64,000 nt of DNA from Rhodoluna limnophila (GCF_005845365.1 NZ_CP040509.1:62001-126000); one strand, 5' to 3'; counted from the stretch's first letter, positions 1-9,264 are shown. Notes: generated from the sequence alone by a model not told the origin. Made by a program: numbers and translations.

Positions 1-1
1 T

Positions 2-421
2 GGCAGTTCGTATGTCATTGCCTACTCGGATACTCCACCCAATTTCGCGGAACTCGCCGATGCTCCCCAGTGGCTGCTTGATGAAACAAAAACCGCGCAG
101 CTTAACGAGTACTCAGGGACTTTAGCTGACTGGATTGAAAACCTGAATCCCGCAACTGCCGATTATCGAGTGGTGGACGCTATCAAGCGATTCCCGACCG
201 AGGATTTCGATCACCAAGTAATGATCACCAAGCAGACCGAGCTCGTTCTACTTGGGGCAGCTGGACACCCAGGAATCGCCGAGGCGCTAGAGCTTTTCCA
301 GGCGCTCTGGCTCTTTGGCGATTACAACACAAACGAATACCGCATCGAATGGACTGCCGCTCTAGAGGGAGCTGTCCGCAAATTTGGCGGCCCTGAAGCA
401 AGCAAGGAAAAAAACAAATGA
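2..421 (+). CDS. DNA primase/polymerase, C-terminal part (partial)
   Basis: The reading frame is open from the window edge and encodes the last 139 residues of a longer protein. The segment SSYVIAYSDTPP followed by an APQWLL motif resembles the end of the bifunctional primase/polymerase (Prim-Pol) domain used by actinobacterial integrative plasmids and phages. The helical tail with GHPGIAEALELF is also typical of those proteins. The catalytic acidic residues would lie upstream, outside the window. Its stop overlaps the next start (ATGA at 418-421), so the two genes are translationally coupled. The partner is a RepA-like ATPase, which supports a replication role. A GTG at 170 is available, but the upstream codons stay open and look coding, so the gene is treated as 5'-truncated by the window. 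Confidence 0.55.
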   Translation, partial: GSSYVIAYSDTPPNFAELADAPQWLLDETKTAQLNEYSGTLADWIENLNPATADYRVVDAIKRFPTEDFDHQVMITKQTELVLLGAAGHPGIAEALELFQALWLFGDYNTNEYRIEWTAALEGAVRKFGGPEASKEKNK

Positions 422-1578
422 ACGACAACAGCAAATCTGCCCAAACCCTAAAAATTGCGGCGCTCGCCGAAATCAAATACGAAGAGATGAAGGCTACTGA
501 CGAGGCAAAGTCCAAAATCGCGTCTGAAAACTTCAACGGATCAATCGAACTGACACTCGAAGATTTGAAAGCTACCAAAGGCAGCTATCTGGTCGAAGAT
601 CTGATTTTTGTCGAGTCGATTAACTTCATGATCGCACGACCCAATCTCGGCAAGACCTATGCCTATGTGGACATGAGCTGCCGCATTGTCTTTGAGCTTC
701 CTTGGTTGGGCAAGCAAACGCGCTCAGGCAAGATCCTCATAGTTCTTGGCGAGGGTAAGGCGGGTTTTTATAAGCGTTTAGAGGCTTGGATTCAGGTACA
801 CGGGTATGACATGGATGACCTGCGAGGGAAACTATTTTTCATCGATGGCGCCAATCTGTTCAACGATGAAAGCATCAAAAAGATTTCTGATGTAGCTAAC
901 CGTGAAGCGGTGGATCTAATCATTTTTGATACCTGGGCGGCCACCTCGGGTGTCACCGATGAAAATGCGGGTGCATTGAATTCAGAGGCATTAAATCGCG
1001 CAGTCAAGATTCGCCCTGAATCAGCACTGCTATTCGTGCATCACCCAACGAAAAATACAGAGCAGACCGATCGCCCAGAAATGCGAGGATCAAGTGCTCT
1101 CAAGGGCCGCGCCGATTGTGTGATGACCATGTACGACGAAAGCAAGAGCTTCGTGCCAACCACGGGTGGAAAACAAGCCTGGATTGCGTTGTCCACTGAT
1201 TTTGCACATGGTGGCAAAAACCGCAATGCACTAACCGAAACCATTCGAGGGCTTTACCTTGCCGACATTGGAGAAGAGGGCAAGATCTTTACTCAGATTG
1301 AGTCTGAATCAATGTCGAAGCAAGCCTCTCGCGTGCGCGAGAAGTTGGTTGGCGTTATGACCGTGGTCGAATTCGCCAAAGCACTTCAAATGTCTGCGGC
1401 ATCAGCGCGACGTTACCTAGATAAGGCCACGTCAGAGGGGATTGCTGTCTGTCACAAGGGTGCAACGCCGACCGACGCAGATCGTTTTGAGCTGTCAGAA
1501 ACGGCAAAACGTTCAAAGGAACCGAACTTCGCCTACCTGGCTGAAGTAAACGAGATGAATAAGAAAAAGGAAATCTAA
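418..1578 (+). CDS. RepA-like AAA ATPase (replicative helicase)
   Basis: This 386-residue protein resembles the RecA-fold AAA_25/RepA hexameric helicases of plasmids, phages and satellites. The nucleotide-binding loop near residues 72-80 reads ARPNLGKTY: the GKT is present, but the usual first glycine of Walker A is alanine. A Walker B-like strand LIIFDTW lies near residue 164. The HHPTKN and MRGSSALKGRADCVMT segments match the sensor region of this family. The C-terminal 90 residues include a possible winged helix (VVEFAKALQMSAASARRYLDKA). The ATG overlaps the primase-polymerase stop, so the pair probably unwinds and primes the element's origin. It should act in the cytoplasm on DNA. The family assignment is good; activity of the altered loop is not known. 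Confidence 0.75.
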   Translation: MNDNSKSAQTLKIAALAEIKYEEMKATDEAKSKIASENFNGSIELTLEDLKATKGSYLVEDLIFVESINFMIARPNLGKTYAYVDMSCRIVFELPWLGKQTRSGKILIVLGEGKAGFYKRLEAWIQVHGYDMDDLRGKLFFIDGANLFNDESIKKISDVANREAVDLIIFDTWAATSGVTDENAGALNSEALNRAVKIRPESALLFVHHPTKNTEQTDRPEMRGSSALKGRADCVMTMYDESKSFVPTTGGKQAWIALSTDFAHGGKNRNALTETIRGLYLADIGEEGKIFTQIESESMSKQASRVREKLVGVMTVVEFAKALQMSAASARRYLDKATSEGIAVCHKGATPTDADRFELSETAKRSKEPNFAYLAEVNEMNKKKEI

Positions 1579-1580
1579 CT

Positions 1581-1988
1581 ATGGATGAAGAAATCACGGC
1601 ACGTCTACCTTTCGGGCCAGAACACCCCTGGTATGAGTTCGTGGCTGTTTATAAGCACCTGGCACTGAAGAAAACGCCGCACGGTGGGCTAAAGGAAGTA
1701 GCGGCCCGCTCAAGTTTGATCTCAGCAGGTTTGAAAATTAGCTCCACTTTCACTGAAACTCACGAGGTTGGTCGAATTAGCTTTCCGCTTTCTGATGTTG
1801 CCAAAGTTGGCAAGGAACTGCTGACCGTGCTTGAAGGTCGGGGGTGGGAACTGCTCACCCAGGGAAACGATCGTTTTGTTCTGAGAAAGTCGCTACCCCT
1901 ACAAAACGGTGAAACTACCATGCCTATGGCGTTTCTAAATGTCCTGCCACTGCTCGGAGTCAGCCCAAAACAGGACTGGTCAATCTAG
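1581..1988 (+). CDS. Hypothetical protein of the replication module
   Basis: This 135-residue soluble protein follows the RepA-like ATPase with a 2-base gap and is probably the last gene of the replication operon. I do not recognise a family. The N-terminus is acidic, the middle (about residues 60-105) alternates strands and helices, and the sequence ELLTVLEGRGWELLTQGNDRFVLRKS has the look of a small DNA- or protein-binding fold. There is no signal peptide, membrane helix or cysteine cluster. An accessory replication or copy-control role is a guess from position only. A 380-base intergenic region with nested inverted repeats follows. Confidence 0.6.
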   Translation: MDEEITARLPFGPEHPWYEFVAVYKHLALKKTPHGGLKEVAARSSLISAGLKISSTFTETHEVGRISFPLSDVAKVGKELLTVLEGRGWELLTQGNDRFVLRKSLPLQNGETTMPMAFLNVLPLLGVSPKQDWSI

Positions 1989-2367
1989 CCGCGTTTAGTA
2001 CCTTGATTGCAAATGTTGTTACTAATAAGGCGAGCTAGTTTTTCGTACACAAGCATTGCAAGATAACGCATATATATGATCAGCCTCAGGATATATCTAG
2101 AAGCCCTCGAACCCCAAAATCAACTGATTCCACATGGTTAGGTGTTTGAGGGCTTCTACGCGTCTCCAGTGCCCGCCTAGATATATCTCTGACTCATGCT
2201 GCTCTACTTTGGCTAATAATGTCTGATGTAATGGGTAGCTTGGATCCTGCGGGCAATTTCGATGGTTCTTTTTTGTATTAGAAGCTCGGTGGTTGGGTAC
2301 CCTGGCCGCGCTCGCCGCAAAGAATTGAAACTAGGCTGTAGTTAAAGGTCTTATTTAGGGGAATATT
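1989..2367. other. Intergenic region before hsdM with nested inverted repeats
   Basis: About 380 bases without a convincing gene. It contains the nested inverted repeats listed separately (2090-2187), several AT-rich ATATAT runs, and the ribosome-binding site AGGGGA (2357-2362) of hsdM. This position, right after the replication genes, would suit an origin of replication, a terminator, or both. I could not find a clear -35/-10 pair for hsdM. Confidence 0.45.
2090..2187. repeat. Nested inverted repeats
   Basis: An outer pair, GATATATCTAG at 2090-2100 and its reverse complement CTAGATATATC at 2177-2187, encloses an inner pair. The inner arms are 2098-2112 (TAGAAGCCCTCGAAC) and 2144-2158 (GTTTGAGGGCTTCTA), which form a 15-bp stem with one G-T wobble and a 31-base loop. 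No U-run follows either stem, so a simple terminator is unlikely. An origin, transfer or control site of the element is possible. Confidence 0.6.
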
Positions 2368-4323
2368 TTGGCTGAGCAAAACAACGCCGCGTTTATCTGG
2401 TCAATCGCAAACCTTTTGCGAGGAACCTACAAGCAGGCCGATTACGGCAAAGTTATTCTGCCGTTCACTGTGCTCCGCCGCCTTGATAGCGCACTTGAGG
2501 CAACGAAGGTTGCAGTTCTTGATACCTTCGAGATTCAAGGTGACAAACCGGCCGCTGACTTCCTGCTTCAGCAAGCATCCGGGTATAGCTTTTACAACAC
2601 CTCTCCTTACGACCTCAAACGAGCTGCAGGCGATACCGGCAACCTGAGAGCCAATCTGGTCGCATACATTGAAGGGTTCTCACCCAACGTTCGAGACATC
2701 TTCGAGCGTTACGACTTCACTGCTCAACTGAACAAACTTGATGAGAATGACTTGCTACTTCTGGTGACCCAGAAGTTCAGCCAGATTGATCTTCATCCTG
2801 AAACCGTGTCCAACGTTGAGATGGGCCTCATCTTCGAGGAACTGATTCGTAAGTTCGCTGAAGCTTCCAATGAGACTGCCGGTGAGCACTTCACCCCGCG
2901 AGACGTTGTGCGCTTGATCGTCAACCTACTGTTCGCAACCGATGACGAGATCCTAAGTAAGCCGGGCGTCGTTCGCAGTGTTTACGACCCGACCGCTGGT
3001 ACAGGCGGAATGCTCTCCGTGGCCGACGATTACATCCGCCACCTAAACCCAGAAGCCAGCCTCACTTTATTTGGCCAAGAACTCAACGGTGAGTCCTACG
3101 CAATTGCTAAGGCTGACATGGTAATCAAGGGCCAAGACATCGAAAACATGGTTTGGGGAGACACCCTCACCAATGATGGCCACCATGGCAAACACTTCGA
3201 CTACTGCCTCGCTAACCCACCATTCGGCGTCGAGTGGAAGAAGCAGCAATCATTTGTAGAACGTGAGCATCTGGACCGCGGTTTTGATGGCCGCTTTGGT
3301 CCAGGTACTCCTCGCGTTTCCGATGGCTCACTTCTTTTCCTATTGCACCTGGTTAAGAAAATGCGCCCCGTAACTAAAGAAGGTGGTGGCGGTCGCATTG
3401 GCATCGTACTAAACGGATCGCCGTTGTTTACCGGCGCTGCCGGATCAGGTGAATCCGAAATTCGCAAATACCTGCTCGAACAAGACCTTGTCGAAGCCAT
3501 AATCGGCCTTCCAAAAGACATGTTCTACAACACAGGCATCGCGACTTACATATGGATCCTAAGCAACCACAAGCCCGTAGAACGTCGCGGCAAAGTGCAG
3601 CTCATTGATGCCACTAGCCAGTTCGAGAAACTGCGCAAAAACTTGGGCGACAAGCGAGCCGAGATTTCGCAAGCAAATCTAGAAAACATCGTCCGCACCT
3701 ATCACGAATTTGAAGAAACCGAAACCTCAAAGATATTCAAAACCACAGATTTCGGCTACACCACAATTACGGTTGAACAGCCACTTAGACTCTCATGGGC
3801 CATAACTCCAGAACGCATAGAGGCCGCACTGGCTGCTAAGGCTTTCGAGAAACTATCCGCGGGTGATCGCATCCAACTCGAAGAGGCGCTCGCCGCAGAA
3901 ACAGCTTTGGACGCCGCATCAACAACCAACTCGACTGAGTTCGCCAAACGAGTTCAAAAAGCAGTAGCTGGCCTTGGCCTCAACGCCAGCCAAATCAAGA
4001 ATCTAGTTGCCGGTTTAGCCGAACACGATGACGATGCGCCACTGGTTCGAGACGCGAAGGGCAAGTTGGTTGCTGATGCGGCGCTCCGCGATACCGAGAA
4101 CGTACCACTTTCAGTGGACATCGATGACTATATTGCGCAAGAAATCGCCCCGCACCTACCTGATTTTTGGCTGGATCGCAGCAAAGACAAGGTTGGCTAC
4201 GAGATTCCGTTTACTCGTCACTTCTACAAGTACGAGGCTCCTCGCCCTTTGGAAGAGATTGATGCTGATCTCAACAAGTTAATTGCGGAAATCTCGCAAC
4301 TCCTAATCGAGATTGAGAAGTAG
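2368..4323 (+). CDS. hsdM: Type I restriction-modification methylase subunit HsdM
   Basis: This 651-residue N6-adenine methyltransferase subunit modifies the target of the HsdMSR complex using S-adenosylmethionine. The HsdM N-terminal helical domain covers about residues 1-140. The SAM-binding motif DPTAGTGG is at 207-214 and the catalytic NPPF motif at 283-286. The C-terminal region after about 480 is typical of HsdM and contacts HsdS. The start is a TTG preceded by AGGGGA at 2357-2362 with good spacing; no ATG fits better. hsdS begins 5 bases after the stop and hsdR follows, so the three form one operon inside an integrative element, probably as a defence cargo. All key motifs look intact. 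Confidence 0.95.
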   Translation: MAEQNNAAFIWSIANLLRGTYKQADYGKVILPFTVLRRLDSALEATKVAVLDTFEIQGDKPAADFLLQQASGYSFYNTSPYDLKRAAGDTGNLRANLVAYIEGFSPNVRDIFERYDFTAQLNKLDENDLLLLVTQKFSQIDLHPETVSNVEMGLIFEELIRKFAEASNETAGEHFTPRDVVRLIVNLLFATDDEILSKPGVVRSVYDPTAGTGGMLSVADDYIRHLNPEASLTLFGQELNGESYAIAKADMVIKGQDIENMVWGDTLTNDGHHGKHFDYCLANPPFGVEWKKQQSFVEREHLDRGFDGRFGPGTPRVSDGSLLFLLHLVKKMRPVTKEGGGGRIGIVLNGSPLFTGAAGSGESEIRKYLLEQDLVEAIIGLPKDMFYNTGIATYIWILSNHKPVERRGKVQLIDATSQFEKLRKNLGDKRAEISQANLENIVRTYHEFEETETSKIFKTTDFGYTTITVEQPLRLSWAITPERIEAALAAKAFEKLSAGDRIQLEEALAAETALDAASTTNSTEFAKRVQKAVAGLGLNASQIKNLVAGLAEHDDDAPLVRDAKGKLVADAALRDTENVPLSVDIDDYIAQEIAPHLPDFWLDRSKDKVGYEIPFTRHFYKYEAPRPLEEIDADLNKLIAEISQLLIEIEK

Positions 4324-4328
4324 CAAGC

Positions 4329-5615
4329 ATGAAGGACTCTGGAGTTAGTTGGCTTGGGGAAATACCAGAACACTGGTCCGTGGTGCCCCTCAAGACTGCA
4401 TTTACTCGGGTAAAGCGGAAACCTATTGAGGGCGCCGGAATCGTTACAGCTTTTCGTGACGGTGAAGTCACTCTTCGAAGTAATCGTCGTAGCGAGGGTT
4501 ACACAGAAGCGGACGACTACTCGGGCTACCAGCGAATTTTGCCCAACGATCTGGCGATTCACGCAATGGACGCGTTTGCTGGTGCAATTGGCGTGTCTGA
4601 TTCGGACGGAATGTGCTCTCCTGTCCTCTCAGTATGTGTTGCAAACTACGGCAATGATCCTCGATTCATGGGCTACCAGATAAGGCTCATGGCTAAACGA
4701 GGATGGATTGAATCATTAAGTCGTAGCGTTCGAGAACGCACCTCGGAGTTCAGATGGGCTGAAGCAGGAAAACAAAAGGTGGCCCTGCCTCCCGCCGATG
4801 AGCAGAAGTCTATCGCCGACTTCCTGGACCGGGAGCTGAGACTAATCACTGAGCTGACCGATTCTCAAGTGCGTTTCTTGGAACTCATCAAAGAACGACG
4901 GCAGCGTGAGATTGACTTGGCGGTGACAACTGGCTACCAATACAGCTCTGAGATGAAGGCCGTGAATTTGAATGGGATTCGGTCAGAAATCTTGTCTCAT
5001 TGGACGGTCAGGAAGTTAAAGTCGCTTTCAAGCCAGATTTCGAAAGGTACAACTCCGTCTACTCTCGGGGCAGCCTACGAATCTTCTGGTATCAGGTTCA
5101 TTCGGGGTGAGGACCTTGTGGATGGCAAACTCACTGATGAAGGGTCTGTTTTTATTTCGCACGAAGCACATGAAACCATGTCTAGATCGCAGCTCGCAGA
5201 CCAGGACATCCTCTATGTAATTGCAGGAACGCTTGGAAAAACCGCCCTAGTTCAGAGTCACCATTTGCCCTTAAATACGAATCAAGCGATTTGCTTCATT
5301 CGCCTCAAAAATAGGTGGATGGCAGAGTGGGTGAAATTCTGGCTTGAAAGTTCTCCTGCAAAAAACATTTCGTCAATGCTGGCCGTCACAGCAGCTCAAC
5401 CGAACTTGAGCATGGAAAGTCTTGGTTCGTTTGTTCTGCCAGTACCCAGCCGCTCTGAGCAGGAGGCGGCCGTCAAATACCTGAAACAAAATCTAGAAAA
5501 ACTTGACCTCCTAGCAGGAAAAGCCAAAACGCTCATTCGAGAATTGGAAGGTCGGCGTTCTGCCTTAGTCTCTGCGGCAGTCACAGGAAAGATCGATGTA
5601 CGGGGTAAGAGCTAA
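4329..5615 (+). CDS. hsdS: Type I restriction-modification specificity subunit HsdS
   Basis: This 428-residue specificity subunit has the usual two-fold organisation. Target-recognition domain 1 opens with SWLGEIPEHW (about residues 7-16). The first conserved helical spacer follows LPPADEQKSIADFLDRE (about 155-171). Domain 2 opens with HWTVRKLKSL near residue 225, and the second spacer follows VPSRSEQEAAVKYL near 377. Each domain reads half of a bipartite target, and the helices set the spacing and bind HsdM. The target sequence cannot be read from the protein by eye. The stop overlaps the hsdR start by one base (TAATG), which ensures coupled translation. No truncation or inverted domain copies are seen. 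Confidence 0.95.
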   Translation: MKDSGVSWLGEIPEHWSVVPLKTAFTRVKRKPIEGAGIVTAFRDGEVTLRSNRRSEGYTEADDYSGYQRILPNDLAIHAMDAFAGAIGVSDSDGMCSPVLSVCVANYGNDPRFMGYQIRLMAKRGWIESLSRSVRERTSEFRWAEAGKQKVALPPADEQKSIADFLDRELRLITELTDSQVRFLELIKERRQREIDLAVTTGYQYSSEMKAVNLNGIRSEILSHWTVRKLKSLSSQISKGTTPSTLGAAYESSGIRFIRGEDLVDGKLTDEGSVFISHEAHETMSRSQLADQDILYVIAGTLGKTALVQSHHLPLNTNQAICFIRLKNRWMAEWVKFWLESSPAKNISSMLAVTAAQPNLSMESLGSFVLPVPSRSEQEAAVKYLKQNLEKLDLLAGKAKTLIRELEGRRSALVSAAVTGKIDVRGKS

Positions 5616-8600
5616 TGGCCGACTATAACGAGTGCAAATTTGAACAGGAGCTTTGCGAGGCGCTCGCGGCATCAGGTTGGCGCTATTCAAAGAATGATGA
5701 TGGTTACGACCAAGCCCTAGCTCTCTACCCCGCTGACGCCCTAGCTTGGCTATCTGAGACTCAGCCTGATGAGCTAGGAAAGTTAATAAAACACTCTGAC
5801 AGTTCTGCAGCTCAGGAAAAAGCTCGCACGGCTCTAATGCAGCGGCTTGCTAAGAGTCTGGACCAACCTCTTGCCCAGGGCGGCGGAACGCTGAGTGTCC
5901 TGCGCAAGGGGTTCAAGGACGGCGCAGCCAAGTTTGAGATGTGCCAGTTCAAGCCAGCTGATACTTTAAATTCGACTACCTTGGATCGATATTCGAAAGT
6001 CCGGCTTCGAGTCATGCGCCAGGTGCATTATTCAACCAAGAATCGCAATAGCCTAGATCTAGTTTTCTTTGTAAATGGCCTGCCTGTGGCGACCCTTGAG
6101 TTGAAGACTGACTTTACCCAGAATGTTGAAGACGCCAAGATCCAATACAAGAAGGACCGTGACCCAAAGGGCGAACCTCTTCTAACATTCGGCCACCGTG
6201 CGCTCGTGCACTTTGCCGTGTCAAACGAAGAGGTCTACATGACCACCAAGTTGGCTGGCGATTCAACCTACTTCTTGCCATTCAACAAGGGCGATGATGG
6301 CCGAGCTGGAAACCCAATCAATCCTGAAGGCTCCAAGACCGCCTACCTTTGGGAGACCGTCTTCCAGAAAGACAACTGGCTACAAATACTTGGCCGCTTC
6401 ATGCACCTCAGCATCGAGAATCCGATCGATCCTGTAACCGGTGAACAAAGCAAGCGAGAGAGCCTCCTCTTCCCTCGCTACCACCAGTGGGAATCTGTTT
6501 CAAAACTTATTGATAGTGCAAAGGCTGAGGGGCCTGGACACAAGTATCTGATTCAGCACTCTGCCGGATCTGGCAAAACCAACTCAATCGCGTGGACGGC
6601 ACATCAGCTGTCAACCCTTCATGGCGAAGATGGCAAGAAAGTATTTGACTCAGTCATCGTTGTAACTGACCGTACTATTCTCGATGACCAGCTCAGCTCG
6701 GCTATCCAACAGATAGACCACAAGACCGGCGTAGTGGCCGCTATTGACAATAAGCAGGGCTCTAAGTCAACGGCGCTCGCGGACGCCCTAAGTGCCAATA
6801 AGCCGATCATCGTGGTTACGATGCAGACTTTCCCATTCATCCTTGGACAGATTCAGGAGTCCTCTGCGGCCAAGGGGAAAAACTTTGCAATCATTGCTGA
6901 TGAAGCTCACTCATCGCAGACAGGTAACACTGCAAGCACACTCAAGAAGGTGCTCTCTGATGAGGACTGGAAGTCTCTTCAAGATGGCGGTGAAATCGAT
7001 GTTGAAGACTTGCTTGCAGCAGAGATGGCTAACCGCGCTGACCCTGGCAACATCAGCTTCTTTGCTTACACTGCAACACCTAAAGCCAAGACCATGGAGT
7101 TGTTCGGTCGAGTTGGCGAATCAGGCAAGCCTGAACCATTCCACGTTTACACAATGCAGCAGGCTATCGAGGAGGGCTTCATCCTGGATGTGTTGCAAAA
7201 CTACACACCTTACAAACTTGCATTCAAGTTGACCCATAACGGACAGGACTATGACTCAGAGGGACTGCAGGTCGCTCAGAATGCGGCACTGAAAGAACTG
7301 ATGTATTGGGTACGGCTGCACCCGACAAACATCGCTTCAAAGGTTTCGATCATTATTGAACATTTCCGCGAGAATGTCGCATGGCGTCTCGATGGCAAGG
7401 CTAAGGCGATGGTTGTCACTGGTTCTCGCAAGGAGGCTGTTCGCTACAAACTGGCATTCGATAACTACATCAAGCAGCATGGTTACGCAGACGTGAAAGC
7501 AATGGTGGCATTCTCGGGCGAAGTAGAAGATTTAGAGAACAGCCCTGCGCCATTCAATGAAGCCAACATGAACCCAGATCTTCGAGGCCGCAAGCTCGCT
7601 GAAGCATTCAAGACTGAGGAATTCCAGGTAATGCTAGTTGCCAACAAGTTCCAGACTGGCTTTGACCAGCCTTTATTGGCGTCCATGTACGTAGACAAGA
7701 AACTATCCGGAGTTACTGCGGTTCAGACTCTTTCACGTCTAAATAGAACCGCCCGAGGCAAAGACACCACGTTCGTTCTCGATTTCGTAAATGATCCGAA
7801 CGAGATTCTGGAGGCGTTCGAGCCCTACTTCCGCGATGCGCGACTATCTGATGTGACCGACCCTAACCTGGTCCACGATATTGCCAACAAACTAGACCAC
7901 AGCGGAATCTATGATCAATCCGAGGTAGAGGCAGTTGCCAAGGCGTTTGTTGAGAAACGAGGCAACAGCAAACTTTCGGCCTCGCTTGCTCAGGCCAAGG
8001 ATCGATTCTGGAAGAAGTACGAAGGCGCAGAGCGTGCCAACAATCGGCTAGAACTTGACCGCCTCGATGACTTCCGTAAGAGCCTCGATGCGTTCACCAA
8101 AACTTATGACTTCCTTTCCCAGCTTTACAACTATGGCGATACCGACCTTGAAAAGAAGGCAATCTTCTGTCGCCTGCTGGCTAAAGAGGTGCGCAACACC
8201 CGCCGAAATGAGGCCATCGATTTAAGCAGTGTTGAGCTAACCAAACTCGGTTTCAAGAAGAACGACACAGTTTCGCTCAACCTCACGGGGGATAAGGCAG
8301 AGTTGAAGCCTCTAACAGATGTTGGCTCTGGTAAACCTCATGATCCGCTGATGGCCTCATTGCGTGAAGCGATTGAGAAAATGAACACCTTGTTCGATGG
8401 TGAATTCACTCCCGGTGACTATGAAGTTCTAGTAAACGCCGTAACAACTAAGGCGGCTGAAGACGAGAAGATCAAGAAGCAGGCCACCTCGGGCAATACT
8501 CTTGAGCAGTTTTTAGAAAGCCCTGATTTGAAGACTGTCCTGCTAACTGCGCTGCTCACGTCGAGTGACAACCTCAAGGCTATGGGCGATGAAGTGCTAG

Positions 8601-8671
8601 GTGATGATCAGAAACTGTCGCGGCTCGTGAAGATTATTGGTACAGTGCTGCACGCGAGAATGGCTAGTTAA
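5615..8671 (+). CDS. hsdR: Type I restriction endonuclease subunit HsdR
   Basis: This 1018-residue motor and nuclease subunit translocates and cuts unmodified DNA. The PD-(D/E)xK nuclease residues are visible as D148 and the E162-L-K164 motif (LELK). Walker A is AGSGKT near 317-322. The DEAD/DEAH motif is DEAH at 429-432, followed by an SF2 motif III region (FFAYTATP) and motif VI near QTLSRLNRTARGK. The C-terminal helical domain that contacts the methylase core is present, so the gene is full length. It starts one base before the hsdS stop ends. The next reading frame begins immediately after its TAA, with no spacer, suggesting that a small membrane protein is co-translated with the restriction complex. 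Confidence 0.95.
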   Translation: MADYNECKFEQELCEALAASGWRYSKNDDGYDQALALYPADALAWLSETQPDELGKLIKHSDSSAAQEKARTALMQRLAKSLDQPLAQGGGTLSVLRKGFKDGAAKFEMCQFKPADTLNSTTLDRYSKVRLRVMRQVHYSTKNRNSLDLVFFVNGLPVATLELKTDFTQNVEDAKIQYKKDRDPKGEPLLTFGHRALVHFAVSNEEVYMTTKLAGDSTYFLPFNKGDDGRAGNPINPEGSKTAYLWETVFQKDNWLQILGRFMHLSIENPIDPVTGEQSKRESLLFPRYHQWESVSKLIDSAKAEGPGHKYLIQHSAGSGKTNSIAWTAHQLSTLHGEDGKKVFDSVIVVTDRTILDDQLSSAIQQIDHKTGVVAAIDNKQGSKSTALADALSANKPIIVVTMQTFPFILGQIQESSAAKGKNFAIIADEAHSSQTGNTASTLKKVLSDEDWKSLQDGGEIDVEDLLAAEMANRADPGNISFFAYTATPKAKTMELFGRVGESGKPEPFHVYTMQQAIEEGFILDVLQNYTPYKLAFKLTHNGQDYDSEGLQVAQNAALKELMYWVRLHPTNIASKVSIIIEHFRENVAWRLDGKAKAMVVTGSRKEAVRYKLAFDNYIKQHGYADVKAMVAFSGEVEDLENSPAPFNEANMNPDLRGRKLAEAFKTEEFQVMLVANKFQTGFDQPLLASMYVDKKLSGVTAVQTLSRLNRTARGKDTTFVLDFVNDPNEILEAFEPYFRDARLSDVTDPNLVHDIANKLDHSGIYDQSEVEAVAKAFVEKRGNSKLSASLAQAKDRFWKKYEGAERANNRLELDRLDDFRKSLDAFTKTYDFLSQLYNYGDTDLEKKAIFCRLLAKEVRNTRRNEAIDLSSVELTKLGFKKNDTVSLNLTGDKAELKPLTDVGSGKPHDPLMASLREAIEKMNTLFDGEFTPGDYEVLVNAVTTKAAEDEKIKKQATSGNTLEQFLESPDLKTVLLTALLTSSDNLKAMGDEVLGDDQKLSRLVKIIGTVLHARMAS

Positions 8672-9133
8672 ATGTCAGTGAATGGAAAGATCACCTCAAC
8701 CACAGAAGTTGATCAATTCATGCTCCAGGAGATTCTTTGGAGGCGCGAAGAGGCGAATTCCGCTCTCTCGAATCTTTACTTGCGTGGCACGGTCCTAACA
8801 GCATTGGCAGTTTCACTCATAGGCCTCGTAGTTTCAAGTACCAATTCGTTCGAGATCCGACTGTACTTTGCGGGAGTATTAACGGCGGCGGCTGTACTTG
8901 GCCTTATCTCCTTTTGGCCACTCAAGAACAGAAAATACAAACTTGCCACAATTGAGAAGACCCTTAAAGATAATGCAGATCAAGCAAACCTTTTCTATCT
9001 GGAATTTGTTAAGAAAGACTATTTGGCAATTGAAAAAGCGATTACTTGGAAAACCAAGCTCATAAAAATTGGCTTCATAGTTTGCATAGCGTCCTTGCCC
9101 GCCCTACTAGCCCTAATAATTGGAGATCAATAA
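8672..9133 (+). CDS. Three-helix membrane protein coupled to hsdR
   Basis: This 153-residue protein of unknown family begins directly after the hsdR stop. Residues 1-37 form a charged, probably amphipathic helix. Hydrophobic segments lie at about 38-56, 64-84 and 130-150. The 45 residues between helices two and three are charged and likely form a cytoplasmic helical hairpin. This layout is reminiscent of small pore-forming or SLATT-type effector proteins found beside defence genes, but I cannot assign it to any of them. A second small open reading frame starts 2 bases after its stop. Its position in the hsd operon suggests a role linked to restriction or abortive infection; that is inference from context only. 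Confidence 0.75.
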   Translation: MSVNGKITSTTEVDQFMLQEILWRREEANSALSNLYLRGTVLTALAVSLIGLVVSSTNSFEIRLYFAGVLTAAAVLGLISFWPLKNRKYKLATIEKTLKDNADQANLFYLEFVKKDYLAIEKAITWKTKLIKIGFIVCIASLPALLALIIGDQ

Positions 9134-9135
9134 AA

Positions 9136-9264
9136 GTGACTGAAAAACAAGGTGATGAATCGCAAGAAGAGCAGATACTTCTGCCTGAGCCGGACAAGGG
9201 AAATAGTGAATGGTTCACCCGTAGCGCTGATCCCGATCTAACAAAGATTGTGAAGGGCGACTAG
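9136..9264 (+). CDS. Acidic 42-residue small protein at the end of the hsd operon
   Basis: A GTG at 9136 starts two bases after the previous stop, with GGAG at 9122-9125 ten bases upstream. The product is short, hydrophilic and rich in Asp, Glu, Gln and Ser (MTEKQGDESQEEQILLPEPD, then KGNSEWFTRSADPDLTKIVKGD). There is no membrane segment. A longer ATG-start version (from 9046) would overlap the membrane protein by 88 bases and is less likely. The protein could be an antitoxin-like or accessory peptide for the membrane protein upstream, but it could also be a chance frame. Confidence 0.45.
   Translation: MTEKQGDESQEEQILLPEPDKGNSEWFTRSADPDLTKIVKGD

Noticed and set aside
9046-9135. ATG at 9046 as the start of the small acidic protein
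   Set aside because: It would overlap the membrane protein by 88 bases; GTG at 9136 has a better-placed ribosome-binding site.
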